Assembly: GCA_964478415.1 (NCBI GenBank)
Contig: CAYZII010000003.1
Span: 7,804-71,803, forward strand
From: Sulfuricystis sp964478415
Lineage (GTDB): Bacteria; Pseudomonadota; Gammaproteobacteria; Burkholderiales; Rhodocyclaceae
DNA: 64,000 nt
Direction: 5' to 3'
Shown here: positions 14,918 through 26,594 of the stretch, piece after piece
Layout of the letters: every line of letters begins with the position of its first letter
Position numbering within the stretch: the first letter of the stretch is position 1
Program-made: the position numbers and the translations under genes
The notes under the pieces: generated by a model
What the model was told of the DNA's origin: nothing
The model's database searches: none
What the model saw: the letters and a program-made list of their open reading frames with translations, nothing else

Positions 14918-16783
14918 ATGGAAGAATGGATCGGCAGCCTCTGGGATCGCTGGATCAGGGAGGTGGCGCGGCGCGACTATCCGGCCGCGGCCGTCGAACT
15001 GAAAGATCTCGAAAAAACGCTCGGCGTGATTTTCCGTGCGCTCGGTGGCGATCCGGGCTTGCGCATCGCCGCGGCGGCGGATCAGGCGCATGGCGCACGG
15101 CGGCGGTTTTTGCAGCGCATCGCTGGCATCCACGATCGTGCTGCCCATGCCGCCCTCGATCACGAAACCCTGCGCCTGCCCCCGCGACTTGCCGTCCTGC
15201 CAACGCCGAGTTTGAACCGCGACCTCTACGTCTGGCTCGTGGCGCTGGCGGGAAGCAGCGGCCCGGCGCTGGAGCGATTCGCGCATGAATGGATCGTGCA
15301 GAACCAGTTTGCGGTCTGGGCCACCTTGCAACGCTATCCCGGCCTGAAGATGCGCTACCAGCGGCTCGTCGAGGCCCATCTGGCGGAACGGATCGCCCCG
15401 GAAAAGATGCCGCCCGATGAAGCGGCGCAGGAACGGGCAGTGCGGCAGGCGCTCATCGGTCCGGGAAGTGTCACAGAACTGCCCCCTTTGCGGCGTGCAA
15501 AGGCAAAAGCGCTGCAGCCGGTGCCGCTATGGCTCTACCCTGCACCCCCGGCTGAGATGAAGCGACGCAGGGGGAGCCCTACCGCGCACGAAACCGAAGA
15601 CGCGGAACAGCCGAAGGAGCAGCAGGTCGAGAACAAGCGCTACCAGGCCGAGCGTGGCGAGATGCCCGAGAACGAGTCGCCGCTGATCCTGTTGTTTCGC
15701 GCCGAAAGCTTGCTCTCTTGGGCCGAGTATCTGCGCGTCAACCGGGCGCTCGACGAAGACGAAAACCCTGATGCCGGCCGCGCCGCCGAGACGCTCGACA
15801 AGCTCACGCTGGCGGAGGGCGAGCAGCGCGTCGCCTCGAAGGTGCGCTTCGATCTCGACCTGCCGGCGGCGGCCGAGGACGATCTGCCGCTCGGGCCGGG
15901 CATTCCGCTGCCCGAGTGGGATTGGAAGCGCCGCGTGATGAAACCCAACTTCTGCCGCCTGCAGACGATGGTGGCACGCGAGAGTACGCCGCAGCCGCTG
16001 CCCGAACACCTGCGGCGACACGCCAGGAAGCTCGAGAATCAGTTCGCCGCGCTGGCGCCGGTGCGGCGCTGGCAAAAGGCCCAGCCGGAAGGCGCGGAGA
16101 TCGACATCGACGCCTGTGTGCGCATCGCCGCCGATCGCCTGGCGGGCTTTCATTTTTCCGGGGCGGGCGCCTACCTGAACCATCGTCCGACTGAACGCGA
16201 CCTCGCCTGTCTGGTGCTCGCCGATCTGTCGCTGTCTACCGACGCCTATGCCAATGACGCACAAAAGGTGATCGACGTGATCCGCGACAGCCTGATGCTG
16301 TTCGGCGAGGCACTGTCGGCGACCGGCGATGCCTTCGCCTTTTACGGCTTCTCGTCGCTGAAAAGGAGCTTCGTGCGCTTCCATGAGATCAAGCCCTTCG
16401 ACCGGCCACTCGATGCGGTGGCGCGCGGGCGCATCGCCGCATTGAAACCCGGTTACTACACTCGCATGGGCGCGGCAGTGCGCCGCAGCACCCAGCTCCT
16501 CAACCAGCAGCCGGCCAACCGTCGTCTGCTCTTGATCCTCTCCGACGGCAAGCCGCACGACATCGATCTCTACGAAGGCCGTTACGGTATCGAGGACACG
16601 CGCAAGGCGCTCATCGAAGCGCGCGAGGAGGGCATCAAGCCCTTCTGTGTCACGATCGACCGCGAAGGCGCCGGCTATCTGCCACACCTCTTTGGACCGG
16701 CTGGCTACACGGTCGTCAGGAAGCCCGAAGACCTGCCCGACCGGCTGCCGCTGCTTTATGCCCAATTGACGGGGAATGCGTGA
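14918..16783 (+). CDS. norD: NorD, VWA-domain nitric oxide reductase activation protein
   Basis: A 621-residue protein of the NorD/CbbO family. The C-terminal von Willebrand A domain has the metal-ion-dependent adhesion motif DLSLS (within VLADLSLSTDA), the threonine region KPGYYTRMGAAVRR and the LILSDGKPHDIDLYEGRYG segment. The middle has a charged, low-complexity linker (around residues 210-250). NorD partners NorQ in activating NO reductase, presumably at the cytoplasmic side of the membrane. The ATG follows the preceding stop with no gap. Shorter than usual CbbO proteins, which supports NorD. Confidence 0.92.
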   Translation: MEEWIGSLWDRWIREVARRDYPAAAVELKDLEKTLGVIFRALGGDPGLRIAAAADQAHGARRRFLQRIAGIHDRAAHAALDHETLRLPPRLAVLPTPSLNRDLYVWLVALAGSSGPALERFAHEWIVQNQFAVWATLQRYPGLKMRYQRLVEAHLAERIAPEKMPPDEAAQERAVRQALIGPGSVTELPPLRRAKAKALQPVPLWLYPAPPAEMKRRRGSPTAHETEDAEQPKEQQVENKRYQAERGEMPENESPLILLFRAESLLSWAEYLRVNRALDEDENPDAGRAAETLDKLTLAEGEQRVASKVRFDLDLPAAAEDDLPLGPGIPLPEWDWKRRVMKPNFCRLQTMVARESTPQPLPEHLRRHARKLENQFAALAPVRRWQKAQPEGAEIDIDACVRIAADRLAGFHFSGAGAYLNHRPTERDLACLVLADLSLSTDAYANDAQKVIDVIRDSLMLFGEALSATGDAFAFYGFSSLKRSFVRFHEIKPFDRPLDAVARGRIAALKPGYYTRMGAAVRRSTQLLNQQPANRRLLLILSDGKPHDIDLYEGRYGIEDTRKALIEAREEGIKPFCVTIDREGAGYLPHLFGPAGYTVVRKPEDLPDRLPLLYAQLTGNA

Positions 16784-17217
16784 GATTCTCCATCGTTCTT
16801 TCTGGAACGTCGGCTTTCGTCTCTTCTTTCTGTTTGCCTGTCTTGTGGCGCGATCTTTCCGCTGGGATGGGAGCTTATGTTCTCTAGTGCCATGCCATCA
16901 GCGCCGAGTTTCGTCCCGTCTCCGCTGCGATGGCATGTCTCCGAGATTCTCTTTGGCTCTGGTTGAGCGTTATTTGCCTTTTCTCCCCGCGCCGCCCATC
17001 GATGGCCGGGCGCACTGAGGGTAAACTCCACACCATGAACGCCAGGCTGCGCATATCCCGTTCCGCTTCGGGCATCGTCCCCGAAGCTGCCACCGGCTGG
17101 CTGCGCTTCGGCGTCATGGCGGTGCCGCAAACCGCTCCACCAGCGATGTTCCTTCCATCCTGAAATCTGCTGCCGGCGACTTATGCCGGATTGTCGTCTT
17201 ATTGGAAGGAGCCTTCT
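16784..17217 (+). other. 434-base gap between norD and the radical SAM gene
   Basis: No conserved gene is evident. It contains a ten-base palindrome CCATCGATGG (16996-17005), a candidate 42-codon reading frame (17035-17163) and a small hairpin (CCGGC, loop of seven, GCCGG; 17173-17189) just before the strong ribosome-binding site AAGGAG at 17206-17211. The composition is more T-rich than the neighbouring genes. No FNR-type box was found. The promoter of the radical SAM-HPP operon probably lies here. Confidence 0.5.
17035..17163 (+). CDS. Candidate 42-residue peptide upstream of the radical SAM gene
   Basis: An ATG-started frame encoding a basic N-terminal half (MNARLRISRSASG) and a hydrophobic, proline-rich C-terminal half (TGWLRFGVMAV, PQTAPPAMFLPS). 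It ends 54 bases before a radical SAM/SPASM protein, the usual position of a precursor peptide for such enzymes. Evidence is weak: only GAGGG about 13 bases upstream of the ATG could serve as ribosome-binding site, no leader motif is recognised, and there are no cysteines. It may be non-coding. Confidence 0.25.
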   Translation: MNARLRISRSASGIVPEAATGWLRFGVMAVPQTAPPAMFLPS

Positions 17218-18390
17218 ATGACTACGCACACCCTCGAATCCACCCCGGCCGTCGTGCCAGCCTCCGACCCCGATCCCATTCTTGGCGGCCGCGTCGAGCT
17301 GCAATTGCTCACCACGCTGAAGTGCAACCTCAAATGCAGCTATTGTTCGCTCGGCGTCGGCGACGTGCTCGGCTCGCAGACCGAAATCGAGTACGACATC
17401 GACCAGCTCGCCCGTTTCATCGATACCCATCTGCAAGGCAAGGAAATCTACGTCACCTTCTATGGTGGTGAGCCGACCCTGAACCGCCGCATGATGGAAG
17501 ACGTAATGCGGCGCTTCCCAGAATTCCGCTATCAATTGCAGACCAACGGCACGTTGCTCGACGACCTGCCGGACTGGGTGCTGGCGAAGCTTTCGAACAT
17601 CCTCGTCTCGATCGACGGTGGCGAAACGATTACCGACGGCTATCGGGGCCGCGGCATCTGGCGCCAGGTGATCACCAACCTGCACAAGGTGCACGACAAG
17701 GTCGGCGGCACGATCACCGCGCGTGTCACCTGGGGCAACCCTGACACCACCTTCGAGGAACTCGACGAACTGGCCACCACGATCGAAGCGATCGACTACG
17801 TCTATTGGCAGTTCGTCGCCGACGAGATGTATTTCGGCGATTCGGTCGACAAACGCAAGGCCGTACTGGTGAAGCTGATCGACAAGTTCTTCGCCAGTAG
17901 CGACACGCTGTATCCGTTCATCCCGATCATGGGCATCGTCAGAAACAAATTGCTGCCCAACCGCGGCGTCGAGCTCTATGGCGGGCTCACCCAGTGCCGC
18001 GTCTCGTCGCATTTGATCAACGTGATGCCCAACGGCCAGATCTACCCCTGCCCGGACATGATGTATGCCCACGAGATGCAAATGGGCGAGATCCAAGGCA
18101 ACTGGCTGAAAAAAAGCCCGCTGCAGCCAACCGCCGAGATGCCGTGCGAGACTTGCGAAGCCTTTCCCTGGTGTCGGCGCAACTGCATGAAGAACCTCTG
18201 GCTCGGTTACGTGAAGAAAGACGGGCGCTACCGCCAGAACGTCGTCGAGCCGATCTGCGAACTGATCCGCTTCATGGGTCGTGAGATCGACCGGCACGAT
18301 CCGCACGGCTGGTTCGCACGCCTGCCCCTGCCGGTGAGGAAACGGCTCGTCGACAACGAGGTCTACGAATATGTCGAGATCATGCCCTGA
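17218..18390 (+). CDS. Radical SAM protein with SPASM-like C-terminal domain
   Basis: A 390-residue protein. The radical SAM cluster motif is CNLKCSYC (C36, C40, C43), with YGGEPTLNRR as the GGE motif and LQTNGTLL as the strand-4 region. The C-terminal half has an SPASM-like cysteine set (TQCRVSS, YPCPDMMY, CETCEAFPWCRRNC, EPICELI) that should hold one or two auxiliary Fe-S clusters. Such enzymes usually modify peptides or activate partner enzymes; the substrate is unknown. The start at 17218 has an excellent AAGGAG site six bases upstream. The 3' end overlaps the HPP-family gene by 20 bases, so the two act together. Position next to the nor accessory genes suggests a link to nitrogen-oxide metabolism, by inference only. 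Confidence 0.85.
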   Translation: MTTHTLESTPAVVPASDPDPILGGRVELQLLTTLKCNLKCSYCSLGVGDVLGSQTEIEYDIDQLARFIDTHLQGKEIYVTFYGGEPTLNRRMMEDVMRRFPEFRYQLQTNGTLLDDLPDWVLAKLSNILVSIDGGETITDGYRGRGIWRQVITNLHKVHDKVGGTITARVTWGNPDTTFEELDELATTIEAIDYVYWQFVADEMYFGDSVDKRKAVLVKLIDKFFASSDTLYPFIPIMGIVRNKLLPNRGVELYGGLTQCRVSSHLINVMPNGQIYPCPDMMYAHEMQMGEIQGNWLKKSPLQPTAEMPCETCEAFPWCRRNCMKNLWLGYVKKDGRYRQNVVEPICELIRFMGREIDRHDPHGWFARLPLPVRKRLVDNEVYEYVEIMP

Positions 18391-19144
18391 AGACAGCGCT
18401 GCCTTGCCGAGCGCAGGCGCAGACGCACCGGAACTGACCGACGCCGACATCCTCGATGCGATGCGGCATGTCCCGGGCTACATCGATATCAGCACCGAGG
18501 ATTTCCGCACCATCTATCAACTCGCCTGGCAACATGCGCGGACCCGGGTAGGCAGCACCGTGGCTGAGCGCACCGGGCCGGTGGGCAGGCGCGGTTACTG
18601 GCACAAATGGCGTGGAGTGAAGACGGGCGCACCGCCGCGTATCGATGGCGAGGAAATATTCTGGTCATGGCTCGGTGCATTGTTGGCCATCGGCCTGTTG
18701 GCCTGGCTGGGCCAACGTTTCTTGATCCCGCATGGGCTGACACTGTTGATCGCCCCCTTCGGAGCATCCGCGGTACTGTTGTTTGGCGCCCCCCGCAGTC
18801 AGCTGGCCCAGCCGCGCAATCTGCTCGGTGGCCACGCCTTCTCGGCGCTGATGGGCGTCTTGTCCTGGAAGCTCTGTGCTGCACTGCCGGGTCTGTCTGC
18901 GCCGGGTCTGGCAGAGGCGTTGTCGGTAGCGACGGCGCTCGCAGTAATGCACCTGACGCGCACCCTGCATCCCCCGGGCGGTGCGACAGCCCTGACTGCC
19001 GTCATCGGCGGGGCGCAGATCCATGCGCTGGGTTTCTCCTACGTCTTCATCCCGGTCACTCTTGGAGCGCTGATCCTGCTCGCCGTCGGCCTGGTATTCA
19101 ACAATCTGCCGCGCTCACGACGCTATCCGGAGTTCTGGTTCTGA
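18371..19144 (+). CDS. HPP-family integral membrane protein
   Basis: A 257-residue protein. The N-terminal soluble part (about residues 1-70) holds a domain seen in other HPP proteins (DILDAMRHVPGYIDISTEDF). The membrane part has about four to five helices with the family signature LTRTLHPPGGATAL. Plant plastid and cyanobacterial HPP proteins have been shown to carry nitrite, so a nitrite or nitrogen-oxide transport role is plausible beside the nor genes, though not proven. It starts within the radical SAM coding region and is therefore co-translated with it. Confidence 0.88.
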   Translation: MSRSCPEDSAALPSAGADAPELTDADILDAMRHVPGYIDISTEDFRTIYQLAWQHARTRVGSTVAERTGPVGRRGYWHKWRGVKTGAPPRIDGEEIFWSWLGALLAIGLLAWLGQRFLIPHGLTLLIAPFGASAVLLFGAPRSQLAQPRNLLGGHAFSALMGVLSWKLCAALPGLSAPGLAEALSVATALAVMHLTRTLHPPGGATALTAVIGGAQIHALGFSYVFIPVTLGALILLAVGLVFNNLPRSRRYPEFWF

Positions 19145-19316
19145 TCCCTTTCAGCGATGCTCCTTGCATGCCTCCGGACTGGCGTTGCGCAGGCCGGGAA
19201 GCCGCCCCTTGCCTCTGTTTGGTTGCCGCCGCTGCGCTTGACCTTTGCTTCGCCCGTGCCGGCCTGCACCGCAACGGGTGTGCCCCATTGTCACGGGAAG
19301 GGTCGCACGCCGGTTT
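19145..19316. other. Short convergent gap between HPP gene and fur
   Basis: This 172-base stretch separates the ends of the HPP gene (plus) and fur (minus). I see no gene and no hairpin followed by a T-run. Confidence 0.5.
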
Positions 19317-19754
19317 TCAGGGTTTCTTCCCGGGCCGATAAGGACAGTCTTCCCTGAGACAATCACAATAGAGGTAAAGCGCGTGTTCGACGATGCGGAA
19401 GCCACGCTCCTTGGCCACCTTGTTCTGTCGGCGCTCGATTTCCGGATCGATGAACTCCTCGACATGGCCGCATTGGCGGCAGACCAGATGATCGTGGTGC
19501 TTACCATCCTTGAGTTCGAACACCGACTTGCCGGATTCGAAATGATGCCGTTCGAGCAGCCCCGCCTGCTCGAACTGGGTCAGCACACGATACACGGTGG
19601 CCAGCCCGATATCGACCTTTTCGGCCAGCAACAGCCGATAGACGTCTTCAGCGGAAAGATGGCGCTCGGTCGACCTGCGGAACAGATCGAGGATCGTCAT
19701 GCGTGGCACGGTTGCTTTGAGGCCGATGTTTTGCAGTTCTGCGCGGTCGGTCAT
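19317..19754 (-). CDS. fur: Ferric uptake regulator Fur
   Basis: A 145-residue Fur-family repressor. The DNA-binding helix region reads LSAEDVYRLL and IGLATVYRVLTQFEQAGLLERHHFESGKSVFEL. The metal-binding and dimerisation part has HHDHLVCRQCGHVEEF and a C-terminal YCDCLREDC cysteine motif. It controls iron homeostasis. ATG 19754 gives the usual Fur N-terminus (MTDRAELQNIGLKAT). The gene diverges from bamE across a 69-base gap, a common proteobacterial arrangement. Confidence 0.95.
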   Translation of the reverse strand: MTDRAELQNIGLKATVPRMTILDLFRRSTERHLSAEDVYRLLLAEKVDIGLATVYRVLTQFEQAGLLERHHFESGKSVFELKDGKHHDHLVCRQCGHVEEFIDPEIERRQNKVAKERGFRIVEHALYLYCDCLREDCPYRPGKKP

Positions 19755-19823
19755 GGAGGGTCGATTCGCGATCGGGTGGATGGTCGTATGATATAGCTTT
19801 GGCCCGTTTGCATACATTTTCCC

Positions 19824-20249
19824 ATGCTGTCGCGTCTTTCGCTCCTGTTCCTGCCCACCCTGCTGCTCGCCTCCTGTGCCAACGCGCCGGACATCACCTC
19901 GCGCCTGTCGCCCTACCGCATCGATGTGCGTCAGGGCAATTTCGTCACGCAGGAGATGGTGGCGAAGCTCAAACCCGGCATGACCCGTGAGCAGGTGCGC
20001 TTCCTGCTCGGCACGCCATTGGTGAGCGACGTGTTCCACGCCAACCGTTGGGACTACGTCTATCGCTTCCAGCCGGGTCGTGGCGAGCCACAACAGCGCC
20101 GCCTGTCCGTATTTTTCGAAGACGACAAGCTGGTGCGTGTCGGCGGAGATGTGGTCGCCGCCGGCGAAGGAGGGGCAACGGAAACATCGACGGCCGCTAC
20201 CGGCGCGCACATCCTCGAAGTGCCTGCGGCAGCCGAGAAGAAGGATTGA
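19824..20249 (+). CDS. bamE: Outer-membrane assembly lipoprotein BamE
   Basis: A 141-residue lipoprotein with a signal sequence ending in the lipobox LLASC (Cys about residue 18). The SmpA/OmlA domain follows with QGNFVTQEMVAKLKPGMT, VRFLLGTP and DVFHANRWDYVY. BamE is a small component of the BAM complex that inserts outer-membrane proteins. The C-terminal tail after residue 105 is an alanine- and threonine-rich extension. dapB follows two bases after the stop. Confidence 0.95.
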   Translation: MLSRLSLLFLPTLLLASCANAPDITSRLSPYRIDVRQGNFVTQEMVAKLKPGMTREQVRFLLGTPLVSDVFHANRWDYVYRFQPGRGEPQQRRLSVFFEDDKLVRVGGDVVAAGEGGATETSTAATGAHILEVPAAAEKKD

Positions 20250-20251
20250 TC

Positions 20252-20992
20252 ATGGAGAAGATTCGTTACGCGATCGCCGGCGCGAAAGGCCGCATGGGCA
20301 AAATGCTGATCGAGGCCGTCGGGAACGCGCCAGATGCCATTCTCGCCGCTGCGTTCGACATCGATGACGACCCCGAGGTGGCGCTTGTCGGGGCCGACTG
20401 CCTGATCGACTTCACCCGCCCGGAAGGCACCCTGAGGCATCTGGAGATCTGCCGGCGGCGTGGCGTACATATGGTGATCGGCACCACCGGTTTCACACCG
20501 GACCAGAAAGCACGCATCATCACCGCGTCGAAAGAGATTCCGATCGTGCTGTCACCCAACATGGCGGTGGGCGTCAATGCGGTGTTCAAACTGCTCGACG
20601 TCGCGGCGCGCATCCTGAACGAAGGTTTCGACGTCGAGATCATCGAGGCCCACCACCGCCATAAAGTCGACGCCCCTTCCGGCACCGCGTTGCGGATGGG
20701 CGAAATCGTCGCTGCCGCCCTCGGGCGGGATTTGAAGGAATGCGCGGTCTACGGCCGCGAAGGGCATACTGGCGAGCGGCCGGCCACTCAGATCGGCTTT
20801 GCGACCATACGCGGTGGCGACATCGTCGGCGATCACACGGTGCTGTTCGCCGGCACCGGCGAGCGCATTGAGATCACCCACAAATCGGCAAGCCGCATGT
20901 CCTATGCGCTCGGCGCTTTACGCGCCGCGCGTTTCCTGCGCGACAAGCGCAATGGTCTTTTCGACATGCAGGATGTCCTGGGCCTGAAATAG
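20252..20992 (+). CDS. dapB: 4-Hydroxy-tetrahydrodipicolinate reductase (DapB), short form
   Basis: A 246-residue enzyme of lysine and diaminopimelate synthesis. It shows the nucleotide-binding motif GAKGRMGKM, DFTRPEGTL, GTTGFT, the catalytic HHRHKVDAPSGTA motif and the C-terminal LYAPRV-equivalent region SYALGALRAARFL. It is about 20-27 residues shorter than typical DapB (around 265-273): the loop between the second strand and the IDFT strand (AAFDIDDDPEVALVGADCLIDFT) lacks the usual G-x-D-A-G segment. The catalytic part is intact, so activity is likely. Start ATG lies two bases after bamE. Confidence 0.93.
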   Translation: MEKIRYAIAGAKGRMGKMLIEAVGNAPDAILAAAFDIDDDPEVALVGADCLIDFTRPEGTLRHLEICRRRGVHMVIGTTGFTPDQKARIITASKEIPIVLSPNMAVGVNAVFKLLDVAARILNEGFDVEIIEAHHRHKVDAPSGTALRMGEIVAAALGRDLKECAVYGREGHTGERPATQIGFATIRGGDIVGDHTVLFAGTGERIEITHKSASRMSYALGALRAARFLRDKRNGLFDMQDVLGLK

Positions 20993-21109
20993 GACCACCC
21001 TCGCGCCGAGGCAGCGCGAACCGGCAACTTCGGCTAAAATGGCGCAGTTTTGCCAACGCCCTGGTTTTGCAGGGTTGTTGCGCCGCATCAGTCACCCAGG
21101 AGCCCGATT

Positions 21110-22232
21110 TTGACTTCATTCCCGCCTGCATTGCTCGCACTCGCCGACGGGACGGTATTTCGGGGCAAGGGCATCGGCGCCGAAGGCAGCAGCGTCGGTG
21201 AAGTGGTCTTCAATACCGCGATGACTGGCTATCAGGAGATTCTCACCGATCCCTCCTACACGCGCCAGATCGTCACCCTCACCTACCCGCACATCGGCAA
21301 CACCGGCATCAATCGCGAAGACGTTGAATCCGGCCGCATCTATGCCGCCGGCCTGGTGATTCGCAACCTGCCGCCGCTCCCCTCGAATTTCCGCTCCGAA
21401 CAAACGCTCAGCGCCTATCTGCAGAATGAAAACGTCGTCGCCATCGCCGACATCGACACCCGTAAGCTCACCCGCATCCTGCGCGAGAAAGGCGCGCAGG
21501 CAGGCTGTCTGATGTGCGGCGGTAGCCTCGACGCCGACGAGGCGATCGAGAAGGCACGCGCTTTCCCTGGGCTGGCGGGCATGGACCTCGCGAAGGTTGT
21601 ATCGACCCGCCAACCTTATCCGTGGTCCGAGGGGGAATGGAAACTCGGCGTTGGCTATACGGCACCCGCACAAGACAAATTTCATGTCGTCGCCTACGAT
21701 TTCGGTGTCAAACGCAACATCCTGCGCATGCTCGCCAGCCGCGGCTGCCGACTCACCGTGGTGCCGGCGCAAACGCCGGCGCGTGATGTGCTGGCGATGA
21801 ATCCGGATGGGGTGTTATTCTCGAACGGTCCCGGCGATCCGGAACCCTGCGACTATGCGATTGCCGCAATCCGCGAGCTGCTCGACGAGAAGCTTCCCGC
21901 CTTTGGCATTTGTCTCGGCCATCAGCTGATGGGCCTGGCTGCCGGCGCCAGGACGCTGAAAATGAAATTCGGCCATCATGGCGCGAACCATCCGGTCAAG
22001 GACCTCGATACCGGCCAGGTGCTGATCACCAGTCAGAACCACGGCTTCGCGGTCGATCCTGCCACCCTGCCTGCCAATGTGCGCGTCACCCATGTCTCGC
22101 TGTTCGATGGCTCCTTGCAAGGCATGGCCTGGAATGACCGTCCGGCGTTGTGTTTCCAGGGTCACCCCGAGGCGAGCCCCGGCCCCCATGACGTCGCCTA
22201 TCTGTTCGATCGTTTCATCGGGATGATGAAAG

Positions 22233-22249
<17 letters not shown>
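21110..22249 (+). CDS. carA: Carbamoyl-phosphate synthase small subunit (CarA)
   Basis: A 379-residue glutamine amidotransferase subunit that supplies ammonia to CarB for arginine and pyrimidine synthesis. It shows LADGTVFRGKGIGAEG, FNTAMTGYQEILTDPSY, the class I amidotransferase nucleophile motif PAFGICLGHQ and the catalytic HPE in FQGHPEASPGP. The start is a TTG at 21110, supported by AGGAG seven bases upstream and by homologous N-terminal length; no suitable ATG exists. It overlaps carB by 17 bases. The 117-base gap upstream should hold the promoter. Confidence 0.95.
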
Positions 22250-25456
<3,207 letters not shown>

Positions 25457-25460
<4 letters not shown>

Positions 25461-25933
25461 ACAAGATTCCTCTTACTCTGAATGGCGCTAAACAGCTCAA
25501 GGAAGAGCTGCACCGTCTGAAAACTGTCGAACGTCCGGCGGTGATCGCCGCGATCGCCGAGGCGCGCTCGCACGGCGATCTGTCGGAAAACGCCGAATAC
25601 GACGCCGCCAAAGAGCGTCAGGGATTCATCGAGGGCCGCATCGCCGAGATCGAAGCCAAACTCGCCAATGCGCAGATCATCGACCCGAAAGCACTCGATG
25701 CCGACGGTCGTGTGGTGTTCGGCGCCACCGTCGAAATCGAAGACATTGAGGCTGGGCAGACGGTCACCTACCAGATCGTCGGAGACGACGAGGCGGATCT
25801 GAAGCGGAACAAGATCTCGCTCAATTCGCCAGTTGGGCGCGCGCTGATCGGCAAGTTCGCCGGCGATGTCGTCGAGGTGCGCACGCCAGGAGGATTGCGG
25901 GAATACGAAATCCTCGATGTGCGCTACGAGTAA
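25457..25933 (+). CDS. greA: Transcription elongation factor GreA
   Basis: A 158-residue factor of standard length with an N-terminal coiled coil containing the acidic tip region EARSHGDLSENAEYDAAKERQ and a C-terminal FKBP-like domain (YQIVGDDEADLKRNKIS, SPVGRALIGKFAGD). It stimulates transcript cleavage by stalled RNA polymerase. The gene overlaps the carB stop by ATGA, the frequent carB-greA linkage. Confidence 0.97.
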
Positions 25934-25961
25934 GGGATTTTCCCGGCCAGCCTGACGAAGT

Positions 25962-26594
25962 TCAGGACTGCTTGCCGTAATCCTTGAACTTTTCGATTAC
26001 GCGCGCCATTTCCTCGGCAGGCAGGAGCTTCGGCGTACCCAGTTGCAGCACGCGCCAGTACTGTTCGCACAGCGTTTCTAATTCGATGGCGAGCGCGAGC
26101 GTCTCGGCCAGATCGCTGCCGAACACTACCATGCCATGATGCGCCATCAGACAGGCGCGGCGGCCTGCCAACGCGGCGAGAATCGCATCGGAAAGTGCCT
26201 GCGTGCCGAAGGTGGCATAAGTGGCACAACGCACCGTATCTCCGCCGAAGCGTGCGATCATGTAATGGAAAGGTGGAATCTCGAGCTCCTGACAGGCGAG
26301 CGCGGTGGCAAACGGCGAGTGGGCATGCAAGATCGCACCCGCCTCAGCGCGCGCGGCATAGATGTCACGATGGAAACGCCATTCTGACGAAGGCTTGCGC
26401 CGGCCTTGCGCCTCGCCCGTCAAGGAGACCTTGACGATGTCCGCCGGCTCGCAGGTGTCATAAGCCATGCCGGTCGGCGTGATCAGGAACCCCTCTTCAC
26501 AGCGCACGCTGACATTGCCGGCCGCGCCGCGATTGATCCCGGAAGCATTCATCGCCCGGGCGGTGGCCAGCACTGTGGCAGCCAGATCGCTCAT
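25962..26594 (-). CDS. Class II aldolase, probable DHAP-shunt aldolase
   Basis: A 210-residue class II aldolase/adducin-family protein with GNVSVRCEEGFLITPTG, the metal ligands in HAHSP and HHG, and a conserved glutamate in the SSEWRFHRDIY region. Family members include fuculose-1-phosphate aldolase. Because it overlaps mtnA by ATGA, it most likely cleaves 5-methylthioribulose-1-phosphate or 5-deoxyribulose-1-phosphate to dihydroxyacetone phosphate and an aldehyde, as Ald2 does in the DHAP shunt. The first gene of the pair is mtnA; greA is convergent. Confidence 0.82.
   Translation of the reverse strand: MSDLAATVLATARAMNASGINRGAAGNVSVRCEEGFLITPTGMAYDTCEPADIVKVSLTGEAQGRRKPSSEWRFHRDIYAARAEAGAILHAHSPFATALACQELEIPPFHYMIARFGGDTVRCATYATFGTQALSDAILAALAGRRACLMAHHGMVVFGSDLAETLALAIELETLCEQYWRVLQLGTPKLLPAEEMARVIEKFKDYGKQS

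Noticed and set aside
13746..16783. cbbQ-cbbO Rubisco activase pair
   Set aside because: norE and norF lie upstream, a DNR-type box precedes the genes, the VWA protein is short for CbbO and no Rubisco genes are present.
16996..17005. Palindrome CCATCGATGG before the candidate peptide
   Set aside because: Too short to assign as an operator without a second copy; kept only as a note in the gap description.
16776..17018. An 80-codon frame overlapping the norD stop with a hydrophobic N-terminus
   Set aside because: No ribosome-binding site of its own beyond norD, arginine-rich later half and no recognisable pattern; probably chance.
16756..18450. A 564-codon open frame on the minus strand
   Set aside because: It is antisense to the radical SAM gene, which has all its motifs and a strong ribosome-binding site.
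21001..21019. Hairpin TCGCGC/GCGCGA after dapB as a terminator
   Set aside because: There is no T-run after it, so intrinsic termination is not supported.
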